Assembly: GCA_030425485.1 (NCBI GenBank)
Contig: JAUIAM010000002.1
Coordinates: 186,001 to 250,000, forward strand
DNA from: Verrucomicrobiia bacterium
Lineage (GTDB): Bacteria; Verrucomicrobiota; Verrucomicrobiia; Opitutales; Cerasicoccaceae
Direction of reading: 5' to 3'
Length of the DNA: 64,000 nucleotides
The translations under genes were made by a program, and so were the position numbers. The number at the start of each line of letters is the position of its first letter. Position 1 is the stretch's first letter. This document shows positions 8,409 to 16,240 of the stretch, piece by piece. The notes beneath the pieces were generated by a model, which was not told the DNA's origin, searched no databases, and saw nothing but the letters and a program-made list of their open reading frames with translations.

Positions 8409-9164
8409 ATGAGGAAAATCTCCTGTTCTCCGTGCTTCTGGACGCGCGTTGCCGCGATCACACTATTGCTCACCCTGCTGGCTGTCGAAGTACTCCGCGC
8501 CGACACGCCCGAAACGGGCTCACTGGAGGAAGTACTGAACCAGCGAAAGGCTAACTTTACCCAGAAGGCTCCGCCCGAAGTCAGCGCACTCTACGAGCAG
8601 GGCATCCTCGACGTGGCCCACTCCGGTGTCCTCGAGTCCGCCAAGAAAGTCGGCGATCCCGCGCCGGACTTCGCCCTGCCCCACGCTACCGGCGAAACCG
8701 TTGTTTTGAGCGAACTGCTCAATAAGGGGCCCGTCGTGCTGACCTGGTACCGCGGTGGCTGGTGCCCGTACTGCAACCTCCAACTGCTCTACTTGCAGGA
8801 AAAGCTGCCCGACTTTGAAGCCGCCGGGGCGACCCTCGTCGCCATCAGCCCGGAAATGCCCGACCAGAGCATCAGCACGCAGGAGAAAAACGAACTCGAG
8901 TTTTACGTTCTCAGCGACATGGGCAACAAGACCGCCAAGGACTACGGCATCAAGTACAAGCTCCCGCCCGAGGTCATCGCATCCTTCAAAGGCCGCCTCG
9001 ACCTGCCCGGCTACAACGGCGACGAGTCCTGGGAGCTCCCCCTCTCGGCCACCTACATCATCAATACCGACGGCACCATCGCCTGGGCCTACCTCAACCC
9101 CGACTACCGCGAGCGCGCCGAGCCCGACGACATCGTCAAGGCGCTAAGGGAGATGCAGGAGTAG
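8409..9164 (+). CDS. exported peroxiredoxin-like (AhpC/TSA family) protein
   Basis: 251 aa. An N-terminal hydrophobic segment (VAAITLLLTLLAVEVLRA) looks like a signal peptide, so the protein is probably periplasmic. From about residue 80 the thioredoxin fold begins (VGDPAPDFALPHATGETVVLSELL), followed by VVLTWYRGGWCPYCNLQLLYL. The WCPYC motif marks the peroxiredoxin-like family that carries a C-x-x-C instead of the classical PxxxTxxC site. LSATYIINTDGTIAWAYLNPDYRERAEPDDIV matches the C-terminal part. Expected role is thiol-dependent peroxide reduction; the reductant is unknown. Confidence 0.88.
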   Translation: MRKISCSPCFWTRVAAITLLLTLLAVEVLRADTPETGSLEEVLNQRKANFTQKAPPEVSALYEQGILDVAHSGVLESAKKVGDPAPDFALPHATGETVVLSELLNKGPVVLTWYRGGWCPYCNLQLLYLQEKLPDFEAAGATLVAISPEMPDQSISTQEKNELEFYVLSDMGNKTAKDYGIKYKLPPEVIASFKGRLDLPGYNGDESWELPLSATYIINTDGTIAWAYLNPDYRERAEPDDIVKALREMQE

Positions 9165-9274
9165 CATTTAAATAGAGAGGTTCAGATTATAGCGTCAATT
9201 CGATATTCTTATAAAAGAACGCCGAGAAAGTTAGCACTTCTAATCACACTCATACGGGCACAGACTGCGCCGGA

Positions 9275-10759
9275 ATGAATGTTCTCTTGGTTTACCCGGA
9301 GTTTCCGGCCACTTTCTGGAGCTTCAAGCACGCGCTGAAGTTCATCGGTAAAAAGTCTTCCTTTCCCCCACTGGGGCTGCTCACTGTCGCGTCCATGCTC
9401 CCGAATTCGTGGGAGCTGCGTCTGTGCGACCTCAATGTCGAGCGCCTCAAGCGCCAGGACGTCGCCTGGGCCGACATGGTCTTCATCAGCGCCATGACGG
9501 TCCAGCAGGACTCCACCGCGGAGGTCATCCAACTGGCCAAGTCCATGCACAAAAAGGTCGTCGCGGGCGGCCCGCTCTTCACCTGCGAGCCGGAGAAGTA
9601 CCCCGATGTTGACCACCTGATTTTAAACGAAGCCGAAATCAACCTCCCGCCCTTTCTGGCAGACCTCGAAAGCGGCTGGCCCAAGGCCCGCTACGCCGAC
9701 CCCACTTACCCGGACCTCTCCACCACGCCGGTGCCGCGCTGGGACCTGATCAATGTGAAGCACTACGCTTCGCTCAGCATCCAGTTTACCCGCGGGTGCC
9801 CGTTTAACTGCGACTTCTGCAACGTCACTGCCATGCTCGGCCACCGCCCGCGCCTGAAGTGTACCAACCAGGTACTGCGGGAGCTGGATGCCATTTACGC
9901 CACCGGCTGGCGCGGCTCGGTCTTCTTCGTGGACGACAACTTCATCGGTAACAAGCGCTTCCTCAAAAACAACCTCCTGCCCGCCCTCATCGAGTGGCAG
10001 AAAGGCAAGACGGGCATCCCCTTCTACACCGAGGCCTCGATCAACCTGGCCGACGATCCCACCCTGATGAACATGATGTCCGAGGCGGGCTTTGACACCG
10101 TCTTCATCGGCCTGGAAACCCCCTCCGAGGAAAGTTTAGCCAGTTGCAGTAAAAAGCAAAATCTCGGGCGCGACCTCGTGGGCAGCGTCCACACCATCCA
10201 GCGCCACGGCCTCCAGGTCCAGGGCGGCTTCATTGTGGGCTTCGACACGGACACGGAGAGCATCTTCCAGCGGCAGATCGACTTTATCCAAAACAGCGGA
10301 ATCGTCACCGCCATGGTCGGCATCCTGCAGGCTCCCGTTGGCACCGCGCTGTACGAACGCATGAAACAGGAAGGCCGCCTGCTGGGCAACTCCCTCGGCA
10401 ACAACACCAAGGCGATCAGCAACTTCGTGACCAAGCTCCACCCGGACAAGCTCCGCGAGGGCTACCACCATGTCTTCAAGGGGCTCTACCTGCCTAAGCC
10501 CTACTACCGCCGGGTCAAAACATTCCTCAAAAACTACAAGCCTCCCGCCATCCAGCAACCGCTCGACTTCATCAAGCTCCGCGCCTTTGTACGCTCTTGC
10601 GTGCGGCTGGGCATCCTTGGTAGCGAGCGCGTCCACTACTGGAAACTCCTGCTCTGGGTGCTTTTCAAAAAGCGCGCCCTCCTCCCGCAGGCCGTCAACC
10701 TCGCCATCATCGGCCATCACTTCAGGAAAGTCTACGAACAAGACGCCGTGGTGGGCTAG
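9275..10759 (+). CDS. B12-binding domain radical SAM protein (DUF4070 type)
   Basis: 494 aa. Residues 1-140 form a cobalamin-binding-like Rossmann domain (MNVLLVYPEFPATFWSFKHALKFIGKKSSFPPLGLLTVASMLP), although no D-x-H-x-x-G cobalamin ligand motif is seen. The radical SAM cluster motif is RGCPFNCDFCNV (Cys175, 179, 182). Further family patterns are VFFVDDNFIGNKRFLKNNLLPALIEWQ and GFDTVFIGLETPSEESL. The C-terminal 150 residues match the DUF4070 type. The family includes hopanoid C-2 methylase HpnP but most members have unknown substrates; no hopanoid genes are seen here. Monocistronic, with repeat-rich spacer downstream. Confidence 0.88.
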   Translation: MNVLLVYPEFPATFWSFKHALKFIGKKSSFPPLGLLTVASMLPNSWELRLCDLNVERLKRQDVAWADMVFISAMTVQQDSTAEVIQLAKSMHKKVVAGGPLFTCEPEKYPDVDHLILNEAEINLPPFLADLESGWPKARYADPTYPDLSTTPVPRWDLINVKHYASLSIQFTRGCPFNCDFCNVTAMLGHRPRLKCTNQVLRELDAIYATGWRGSVFFVDDNFIGNKRFLKNNLLPALIEWQKGKTGIPFYTEASINLADDPTLMNMMSEAGFDTVFIGLETPSEESLASCSKKQNLGRDLVGSVHTIQRHGLQVQGGFIVGFDTDTESIFQRQIDFIQNSGIVTAMVGILQAPVGTALYERMKQEGRLLGNSLGNNTKAISNFVTKLHPDKLREGYHHVFKGLYLPKPYYRRVKTFLKNYKPPAIQQPLDFIKLRAFVRSCVRLGILGSERVHYWKLLLWVLFKKRALLPQAVNLAIIGHHFRKVYEQDAVVG

Positions 10760-10768
10760 CAGGCAGGA

Positions 10769-11005
10769 CGATGTCCTGCACCTGTGATCCTCCAGATCAC
10801 TCCGGCTGGAGCAGCAATCGGATGGAACGCCGCACGGTGCGTAACCTCACAAAGCCGTTATCCTATACACCCATGGGTTAGGCACGCAGTGCCGTAAGGA
10901 CTTGTCTCCCCAAGGCACTCGAACACAGCACACAAGGGATAGGTACGTAGTACCGTAAGGGCAAAGCCCTTCAATCGGATTGAACGCCGTGCGTTCACGA
11001 GCTTG
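10769..11005. repeat. two imperfect tandem copies of an intergenic hairpin unit
   Basis: The 330-base gap before ileS has no gene. It contains paired related segments: ATCGGATGGAACGCCGCACGGTGCG (from 10818) with ATCGGATTGAACGCCGTGCG (from 10974), and GGTTAGGCACGCAGTGCCGTAAGG with GGATAGGTACGTAGTACCGTAAGG, the latter two each being small palindromes. CTGCACCTGTGATCCTCCAGATCAC at 10777 is near-identical in reverse complement to a segment at about 62449. Confidence 0.75.
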
Positions 11006-11088
11006 GGGCTTGACTCAGAGGCGGTTTCGGGCACTATTTCGCGCTTTTCCACAGGGCTATTTTAAAGCCGCCAGACGCCACTAGCGCG

Positions 11089-13866
11089 ATGAATTTAAAG
11101 GACACGCTAAATCTTCCCCGGACCCAATTCCCCATGCGGGGAAACCTCGTTAACCGAGAGCCGGAACGCCTCGCACACTGGAGCTCCCTCGACCTTTACC
11201 AGAAGATTCAGGAGAAGAACGCCAGCGGGCCACTCTACGTTCTGCACGACGGCCCGCCCTTCACCAACGGCGACGTCCACATCGGCACCGCGTTGAACAA
11301 GATCCTCAAGGACAGCATCTTGCGCTATAAGTCTATGCGTGGCTACCGCACCCCCTATCTCCCCGGTTGGGACTGCCACGGGCTCCCGATCGAGCACAAG
11401 GTGAGCAAGGAAATCCGCGCGGCCAAGAAGGACCTCAATGCGGCTGAGCTGCGCGAGGAGTGCGCCAACTTTTCCGAAAAATACATCGGCATCCAGCGCG
11501 AGCAGTTCAAGCGGCTCGGCGTCTTGGCCGACTGGGAGCGCGAGTACAAGACCAAGAACCCCGGCTACGAGGCCGAAATCCTCCGCGCCTTTGCCGGATT
11601 TATCGACAAGGGCCTCGTCTACCGCAGCAAGAAGCCCGTTTACTGGTCCATCCCCTGCGCCACCGCCCTGGCTGAGGCCGAGATCGAGTACCAGGATCAC
11701 GTCAGCCCCTCTATCTGGGTAAAATTCCAGGTCAAGGACGCCGCTGCCCACGGCCTGCCCGAAAACACCTTTTTCGTCATCTGGACCACCACCCCGTGGA
11801 CGCTTCCGGCCAACCTCGCCGTCGCCGTCCACCCCGAACTCCAGTACACCGAAGTCAAGCACGGCGACGAGACCTACATCGTGGCCCTCCCCTTGGCCGA
11901 GTCCTTTATCGCCGACTGCGCGCTCGAGGGCGCGACCACCGGCGCACTGCACAAAGGCAGCGACTTCGAGAAAGCCGTCACGCAGCACCCCTTTATCGAC
12001 CGCCCCTCCCCTGTCGTTCTGGCCGACTACGTGACGACCGACGCCGGCACGGGCTGCGTCCACACCGCCCCCGGCCACGGTCTGGAGGACTACCTTTCCG
12101 GCCTCAAGTACGGCCTGGAAATCTACTGCCCGATCGATGACCGCGGTTGCTACGTGGACGACGGGCAAGTTCCCGCCGAACTCGTGGGCATCACCGTGCT
12201 TGAGCGCAATGGCAAGTGCCCGGCCAACGACGCCGTGCTCGAAATCATCGGCGGTAACGGTGCCCTGCTCCAGCGCAAGAATTACCAGCACCAGTACCCG
12301 CATTGCTGGCGTTCCAAGACCCCGGTCGTTTTCCGCGCGATGGACCAGTGGTTCGTCAGCCTGGACAAGGACAACATGCGCGCCGACTGCCTCGACGGCA
12401 TCGGTAAGGTAGAGTGGGTCCCCGACTGGGGCGAAAACCGCATCCGCGGCGCTGTCGAGACGCGCCCGGACTGGTGCATCTCGCGCCAGCGCTCCTGGGG
12501 CGTGCCCATCCCGGCCTTTTACACCGAAGACGGCGACGCCCTGCTCGACGCCAAGGTCGTGCGCGCCATCGCGGACAAGGTGGCTACCTCCGGGACCAAC
12601 ATTTGGTTTGAGCAAGAGGCCGAAGAACTCCTTAAGGACATCGAGCTTCCCGCAGAGTTTGCCGGAAAGCCACTGAAAAAAGGTACCGACACGCTCGACG
12701 TCTGGATCGACTCCGGCTGCTCGCACCTCGCCGTGCTCAAGCAGACCGAGGACCTCCACTGGCCGGCCGACCTCTACCTTGAGGGTAGCGACCAGCACCG
12801 CGGCTGGTTCCAGTCTTCGCTCTGGACAAGCATGGTCACGCAGGGTCAGCCCCCGTACCAGAAGATCATCACCCACGGCTTTATCGTCGATGAAAAGGGC
12901 GAGAAAATCTCCAAGTCCAAGGGCGCGATGAGCTCCGACGGCTGGGTGGCCAAGTACGGCGCAGATATCATGCGCCTGTGGGTCAGTTCGCAGGACTTTC
13001 GGGGTGACATCCGTCTCTCAGAAAACCACTTCAAGCTGGTCACGAACACCTACCGCTCGATCCGCAACACCTTCTATTTCCAGCTCGGCAACCTCTACGA
13101 CTTCGACCCGGCCAAGCACGCCGTCCCTGCGGGCGAGCTCGACCCGCTCGATCAATGGGCGCTCAAGCAGACCGCCGACCTGATCGACAACTGCACCCGC
13201 GCTTACGAACAGAGCGAATTCCACCGCGTCTACCAACTCGTGGACCGCTTCTTCGGCGTCACCCTGTCGCGCATTTACCACGACATCCTCAAGGACCGCC
13301 TCTACACCTTTGGCCCGGACTGGAAAGAACGCCGCTCCTCCCAGACCGCCATTTACCATATCTTTAAGGCGCTCACCCGCCTGCTCGCCCCCGTGCTCAC
13401 CTTCACCTGCGACGAAGCCTACGCCTACTCCCAGGTCGATGGGGACTTCGCCGAGGGCAGCATCCACCTGCAGGACTGGCCCGAGATCGACCCGGCCTTT
13501 TTCGACAACGCTGTGGTGGCCGACATCGAGGCCCTCCTCGACTACCGCAACACGGTCAACGAGACCCTCGAAGGCCTGCGTAAGGAGAAAACCATCGGCA
13601 AGTCCCTCGACGCCGCCCTCACCATCCGAGGCCGCGAGAGCGACGAGACCTTTGCCCGCCTCCAGCGCCACGCCGCCATGCTGCCGGAACTTTTCATTGT
13701 CTCCGAGGTCAACCTATCGCCATGCGATGATGACTTGACCCTTTCTGCCGAGCACGCCCAGGGCGTCCGCTGCCCCCGCAGTTGGCGCTGGGTGCCGGAG
13801 CTCGTTTCCGCCGGTGAATACGGCGAGGTATCGCCGCGCGACCGCGACGCCCTCCTCTCACGATAA
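11089..13866 (+). CDS. ileS: isoleucyl-tRNA synthetase
   Basis: 925 aa, full length for a bacterial IleRS. Charges tRNA-Ile with isoleucine in the cytoplasm. Visible landmarks are the class I signature in FTNGDVHIGTALNKILKD (HIGT in place of HIGH), GWDCHGLPIEHKVSKEI, the CP1 editing region (VIWTTTPWTLPANLAVAVHP and TDAGTGCVHTAPGHG), LDVWIDSGCSH, and KISKSKGAMSS as the KMSKS loop. The C-terminal zinc knuckle is degenerate: the end reads GVRCPRSWRWVPELVSAGEYGEVSPRDRDALL with one Cys where two C-x-x-C pairs are usual. Followed 21 bases later by the DksA-like gene and then lspA, a likely operon. Confidence 0.98.
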   Translation: MNLKDTLNLPRTQFPMRGNLVNREPERLAHWSSLDLYQKIQEKNASGPLYVLHDGPPFTNGDVHIGTALNKILKDSILRYKSMRGYRTPYLPGWDCHGLPIEHKVSKEIRAAKKDLNAAELREECANFSEKYIGIQREQFKRLGVLADWEREYKTKNPGYEAEILRAFAGFIDKGLVYRSKKPVYWSIPCATALAEAEIEYQDHVSPSIWVKFQVKDAAAHGLPENTFFVIWTTTPWTLPANLAVAVHPELQYTEVKHGDETYIVALPLAESFIADCALEGATTGALHKGSDFEKAVTQHPFIDRPSPVVLADYVTTDAGTGCVHTAPGHGLEDYLSGLKYGLEIYCPIDDRGCYVDDGQVPAELVGITVLERNGKCPANDAVLEIIGGNGALLQRKNYQHQYPHCWRSKTPVVFRAMDQWFVSLDKDNMRADCLDGIGKVEWVPDWGENRIRGAVETRPDWCISRQRSWGVPIPAFYTEDGDALLDAKVVRAIADKVATSGTNIWFEQEAEELLKDIELPAEFAGKPLKKGTDTLDVWIDSGCSHLAVLKQTEDLHWPADLYLEGSDQHRGWFQSSLWTSMVTQGQPPYQKIITHGFIVDEKGEKISKSKGAMSSDGWVAKYGADIMRLWVSSQDFRGDIRLSENHFKLVTNTYRSIRNTFYFQLGNLYDFDPAKHAVPAGELDPLDQWALKQTADLIDNCTRAYEQSEFHRVYQLVDRFFGVTLSRIYHDILKDRLYTFGPDWKERRSSQTAIYHIFKALTRLLAPVLTFTCDEAYAYSQVDGDFAEGSIHLQDWPEIDPAFFDNAVVADIEALLDYRNTVNETLEGLRKEKTIGKSLDAALTIRGRESDETFARLQRHAAMLPELFIVSEVNLSPCDDDLTLSAEHAQGVRCPRSWRWVPELVSAGEYGEVSPRDRDALLSR

Positions 13867-13887
13867 CCCCTCTTAACGTTTACCTAC

Positions 13888-14856
13888 ATGTCCGCCAAAA
13901 AGAAAACTACCAAGAAAACCGCTGCAAAAAAAGTCGCCAACAAGACGACGACCAAGAAGCCTGTAGCCCAAAAGACCCCGGCAAAGAAGGCCGCTGTGAA
14001 AAAAACAGCGCCTCAGAAAGCTGGCACGAAAAAAGCAGCTCAGGCAGACGTGAAGAAAGCGAAGACCGCCAGCAAGCCCAAGGAAGAAACACCCATCGAC
14101 AGCAAGGCCAAGGAGATCGTGCTCAACGCCCGCAAGCGTACGTCCACACCTTCCGTTTTCAAGCAGCGCAAGTCAAAGAATACACCCGTTGTCTTCACCA
14201 TGGAAGACGTCGAGGAGATGCTCAAGTCGCGCAAGCCCGGGGACGACGAGAAGAAGACCACCACCAAGGCAGCTCCCAAGAAGAAGACCACCACCATCGA
14301 GGACGACGCCCCCGTGGAGCACCGCAACCACGCGGCCGCTTCGCTGGCCGACATCCTCGGCTTCAACCCTGCCGAAAAGGCTGCCAATCAGACCGAAGAC
14401 AAGGTTCCGGCCAAATTTTCCAAGTACTACAAGGCACTGCTTGAGCTGCGCGACCACGTCAACGACGGGCTGCAACTGCACACCGCGGACACGCTCAAGC
14501 GCTCCAACAAGGAAGACTCCGGCGACCTCTCCGGCTACGGTCAGCACATGGCCGACGCTGGCACCGATACCTTTGACCGCGACTTCGCCCTCAGCCTCGT
14601 TTCCAGTGAGCAGGAGGCCCTCTACGAGATCGAAGAGGCCATCCAGCGTATCTTTGACGGCAGCTACGGCGTGTGCGAAATCACCGGCGAGCCCATTGCC
14701 AAGGACCGCCTCATGGCCGTCCCCTTCACCCGCTACTCGCTCGAAGGGCAGCGCGAACTGGAGAAGCAGCGCCGCAACAAGGTCCAGCGCGTCGGCGTTC
14801 TCAGCGAAGACATGGACGAGTCGCTCAGCTTCACCGACGACGACAGCGACAACTAG
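13888..14856 (+). CDS. DksA/TraR-family protein with Lys/Ala-rich N-terminal tail
   Basis: 322 aa. Residues 1-75 are a histone-H1-like basic tail (KKKTTKKTAAKKVANKTTTKKP...), residues 75-165 are charged linker, and the C-terminal 150 residues are DksA-like: a coiled-coil region (YYKALLELRDHVNDGLQLHTADTLKR) and DRDFALSLVSSEQEALYEIEEAIQRIFDGSYGVCEITGEPIAKDRLMAVPFTRYSLEGQRELEKQ. In DksA this region is a C4 zinc finger; here only one Cys remains, so no zinc site is expected. DksA proteins act in the RNA polymerase secondary channel; the basic tail could add DNA or RNA binding (inference). Lies between ileS and lspA. Confidence 0.88.
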   Translation: MSAKKKTTKKTAAKKVANKTTTKKPVAQKTPAKKAAVKKTAPQKAGTKKAAQADVKKAKTASKPKEETPIDSKAKEIVLNARKRTSTPSVFKQRKSKNTPVVFTMEDVEEMLKSRKPGDDEKKTTTKAAPKKKTTTIEDDAPVEHRNHAAASLADILGFNPAEKAANQTEDKVPAKFSKYYKALLELRDHVNDGLQLHTADTLKRSNKEDSGDLSGYGQHMADAGTDTFDRDFALSLVSSEQEALYEIEEAIQRIFDGSYGVCEITGEPIAKDRLMAVPFTRYSLEGQRELEKQRRNKVQRVGVLSEDMDESLSFTDDDSDN

Positions 14857-14889
14857 AAGCCGCTCCATGTGTTCCCTCCCCTCGCAGCC

Positions 14890-15420
14890 ATGAAGTCCCC
14901 ACTTCTGGCCTACCGCAGGCTTTGGTCTATCGCCATCGTCATCCTCGTGCTCGATCAGGCGACCAAGCTCGCCATCGACGGCTGGCTACCGCTAAACACC
15001 TATCACGCCTATAGTGGACCGCAGGAACCCGTCGAGGTCATCCCCGGCTTTTTCTACATCGTCCACATCGTGAACAAGGGCGCGGCCTGGGGCATCTTCG
15101 CCGGGTACACGCAGATACTTGCCCTCCTCGGACTCGTCGCCATTGGCGCGATATTCTTCTTCCGCGAAGCACTCGGCCTGAAGCGCCCTTTCATGCAGGT
15201 CGCATTCGGGCTGCTCATCGGGGGAATCATTGGTAACATGATCGACCGCCTCGCCTACGGGCACGTGGTCGACTTTCTCGACTTTCACTTCGGCAGCTAT
15301 CGCTACCCGGCCTTCAACATCGCCGATTGCGGGATCACTATCGGAGTCGGCCTCTACCTCATCGCGACCCTGCTGGAGGGGAAACAAGCGGATACGCCAC
15401 CGCCAGCATCACCAAAGTAA
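14890..15420 (+). CDS. lspA: lipoprotein signal peptidase (signal peptidase II)
   Basis: 176 aa from ATG at 14890; the ORF-track GTG at 14869 would add seven residues and is less likely. Cleaves the signal peptide of diacylglyceryl-modified prolipoproteins at the inner membrane. Four hydrophobic segments are present. The family motifs are clear: LVLDQATKLAID, IVNKGAAWGIFAG, GNMIDRLAYGHVVDFLDFHF and FNIADCGITIG, with the two catalytic aspartates in VVDF and NIAD. Its substrates in this window would include the lipobox proteins at 45116 and 54901. The last 62 bases overlap the convergent carotenoid gene. Close behind the DksA-like gene. Confidence 0.97.
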   Translation: MKSPLLAYRRLWSIAIVILVLDQATKLAIDGWLPLNTYHAYSGPQEPVEVIPGFFYIVHIVNKGAAWGIFAGYTQILALLGLVAIGAIFFFREALGLKRPFMQVAFGLLIGGIIGNMIDRLAYGHVVDFLDFHFGSYRYPAFNIADCGITIGVGLYLIATLLEGKQADTPPPASPK

Positions 15421-16138
15421 GCGCCAGCAAGCCCAACCACATGGCATGAGCCAGCGCTGCTGCCCAGAAGCTCAGCAGTACCGAGAACAGAACCAGAAAG
15501 GCCACCCGCTGAGCCAGCCACGTGGAGGCCACGCCAGGCCGGGGCTTGCCGATAAGCGGAATCAGCCCGGCGCTGATAATTGTCCCGCATAGCCACCAGC
15601 CGAGAAAGTTCTGCCAGGGCACCCCATACCAGGGGCCACGGTCTTCCCAAACCCAATAGCCTCGCAAAGTCGTTGCCACCGGCTCCAGAGCGACGTCGAT
15701 CAGCATCGCCGCGGCGCCGACCAACACCGGCAGCAGCCAGGGCAAACGCCCCCCCAGGCGGAGTTGCGCGTAGATTTGCAGCGGCATGAGCACCACCCAC
15801 CAGGCAAAGGGGATGGCCAGCGGCAGCACTCCGCCCAGTCGCGGCCCCATCAGCTCCGTGTAGCCATAGTGGCCAAAGGGCATGCCCGTCGTCGCGCCCA
15901 CCGTCTCAATAACGCCCGAGACGAGTGCCACCCAGGCAAAGGCCAGCCACGTGCGCCCCGCTCCCAGCCAGGGCATCACTGCCAGGAGCACGACGATGCC
16001 TGCCAGGGCGAGAAAGAGAAAGTCTTCCCAGTGGTTAAACAGTGGCTGCCAGCCAAAGCTGAGGAACAGAAGGCCCACCCCAAACCAGATGGCGTACCAC
16101 CCCGAGAAAAAATAGAAACAGCGGCGCTGGAGACTCAC
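15359..16138 (-). CDS. carotenoid biosynthesis (CruF/DUF422 type) membrane protein
   Basis: About 259 aa from GTG at 16138. The longer ORF to 16225 would begin inside the terminator of the pilus operon, so the shorter start is preferred. The protein has around seven hydrophobic segments. Family patterns are VIETVGATTGMPFGHYGYTELMGPRLGGVLPLAIPFAWWVVLMP and DVALEPVATTLRGYWVWEDRGPWYGVPWQNFLGWWLCGT. CruF-like enzymes hydrate the psi end of C40/C50 carotenoids in the membrane; no other carotenoid gene is in the window, so the exact substrate is unknown. Its 3' end overlaps lspA tail-to-tail by 62 bases. Confidence 0.85.
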   Translation of the reverse strand: MSLQRRCFYFFSGWYAIWFGVGLLFLSFGWQPLFNHWEDFLFLALAGIVVLLAVMPWLGAGRTWLAFAWVALVSGVIETVGATTGMPFGHYGYTELMGPRLGGVLPLAIPFAWWVVLMPLQIYAQLRLGGRLPWLLPVLVGAAAMLIDVALEPVATTLRGYWVWEDRGPWYGVPWQNFLGWWLCGTIISAGLIPLIGKPRPGVASTWLAQRVAFLVLFSVLLSFWAAALAHAMWLGLLALTLVMLAVAYPLVSPPAGSR

Positions 16139-16184
16139 GCATGCACTCAAGCGTTTTCGCCCCAGGCATGCAAGCTGTAGCCAC

Positions 16185-16215
16185 AAAAAAGGCCACCCCG
16201 AAGGGTGACCATTTT
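16185..16215 (-). terminator. rho-independent terminator of the pilus operon
   Basis: On the minus strand GGTCACCCTTCGGGGTGGCC forms an eight-pair stem with a TTCG tetraloop followed directly by six T. It lies about 30 bases after the pilC stop and within the 5' side of the CruF-like ORF, which argues against the longest start for that gene. Confidence 0.9.
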
Positions 16216-16240
16216 TGATTGGCACAATAGAAAGGTAAAT

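Noticed and set aside
9275-10759. naming the radical SAM gene as hopanoid methylase hpnP
   Set aside because: The family match is broad and no hopanoid genes are seen, so only the domain architecture is reported.
10760-11088. possible CRISPR-like array in the repeated spacer
   Set aside because: Units are only two, unequal in spacing and self-complementary with no constant spacer length; no cas genes are present.
11107-12876. 589 aa minus-strand ORF within ileS
   Set aside because: Antisense shadow of a clearly recognised IleRS; composition is typical of GC-rich antisense frames.
15359-16225. longest start of the CruF-like gene at 16225
   Set aside because: It begins inside the terminator stem of the pilus operon and adds residues without family support.
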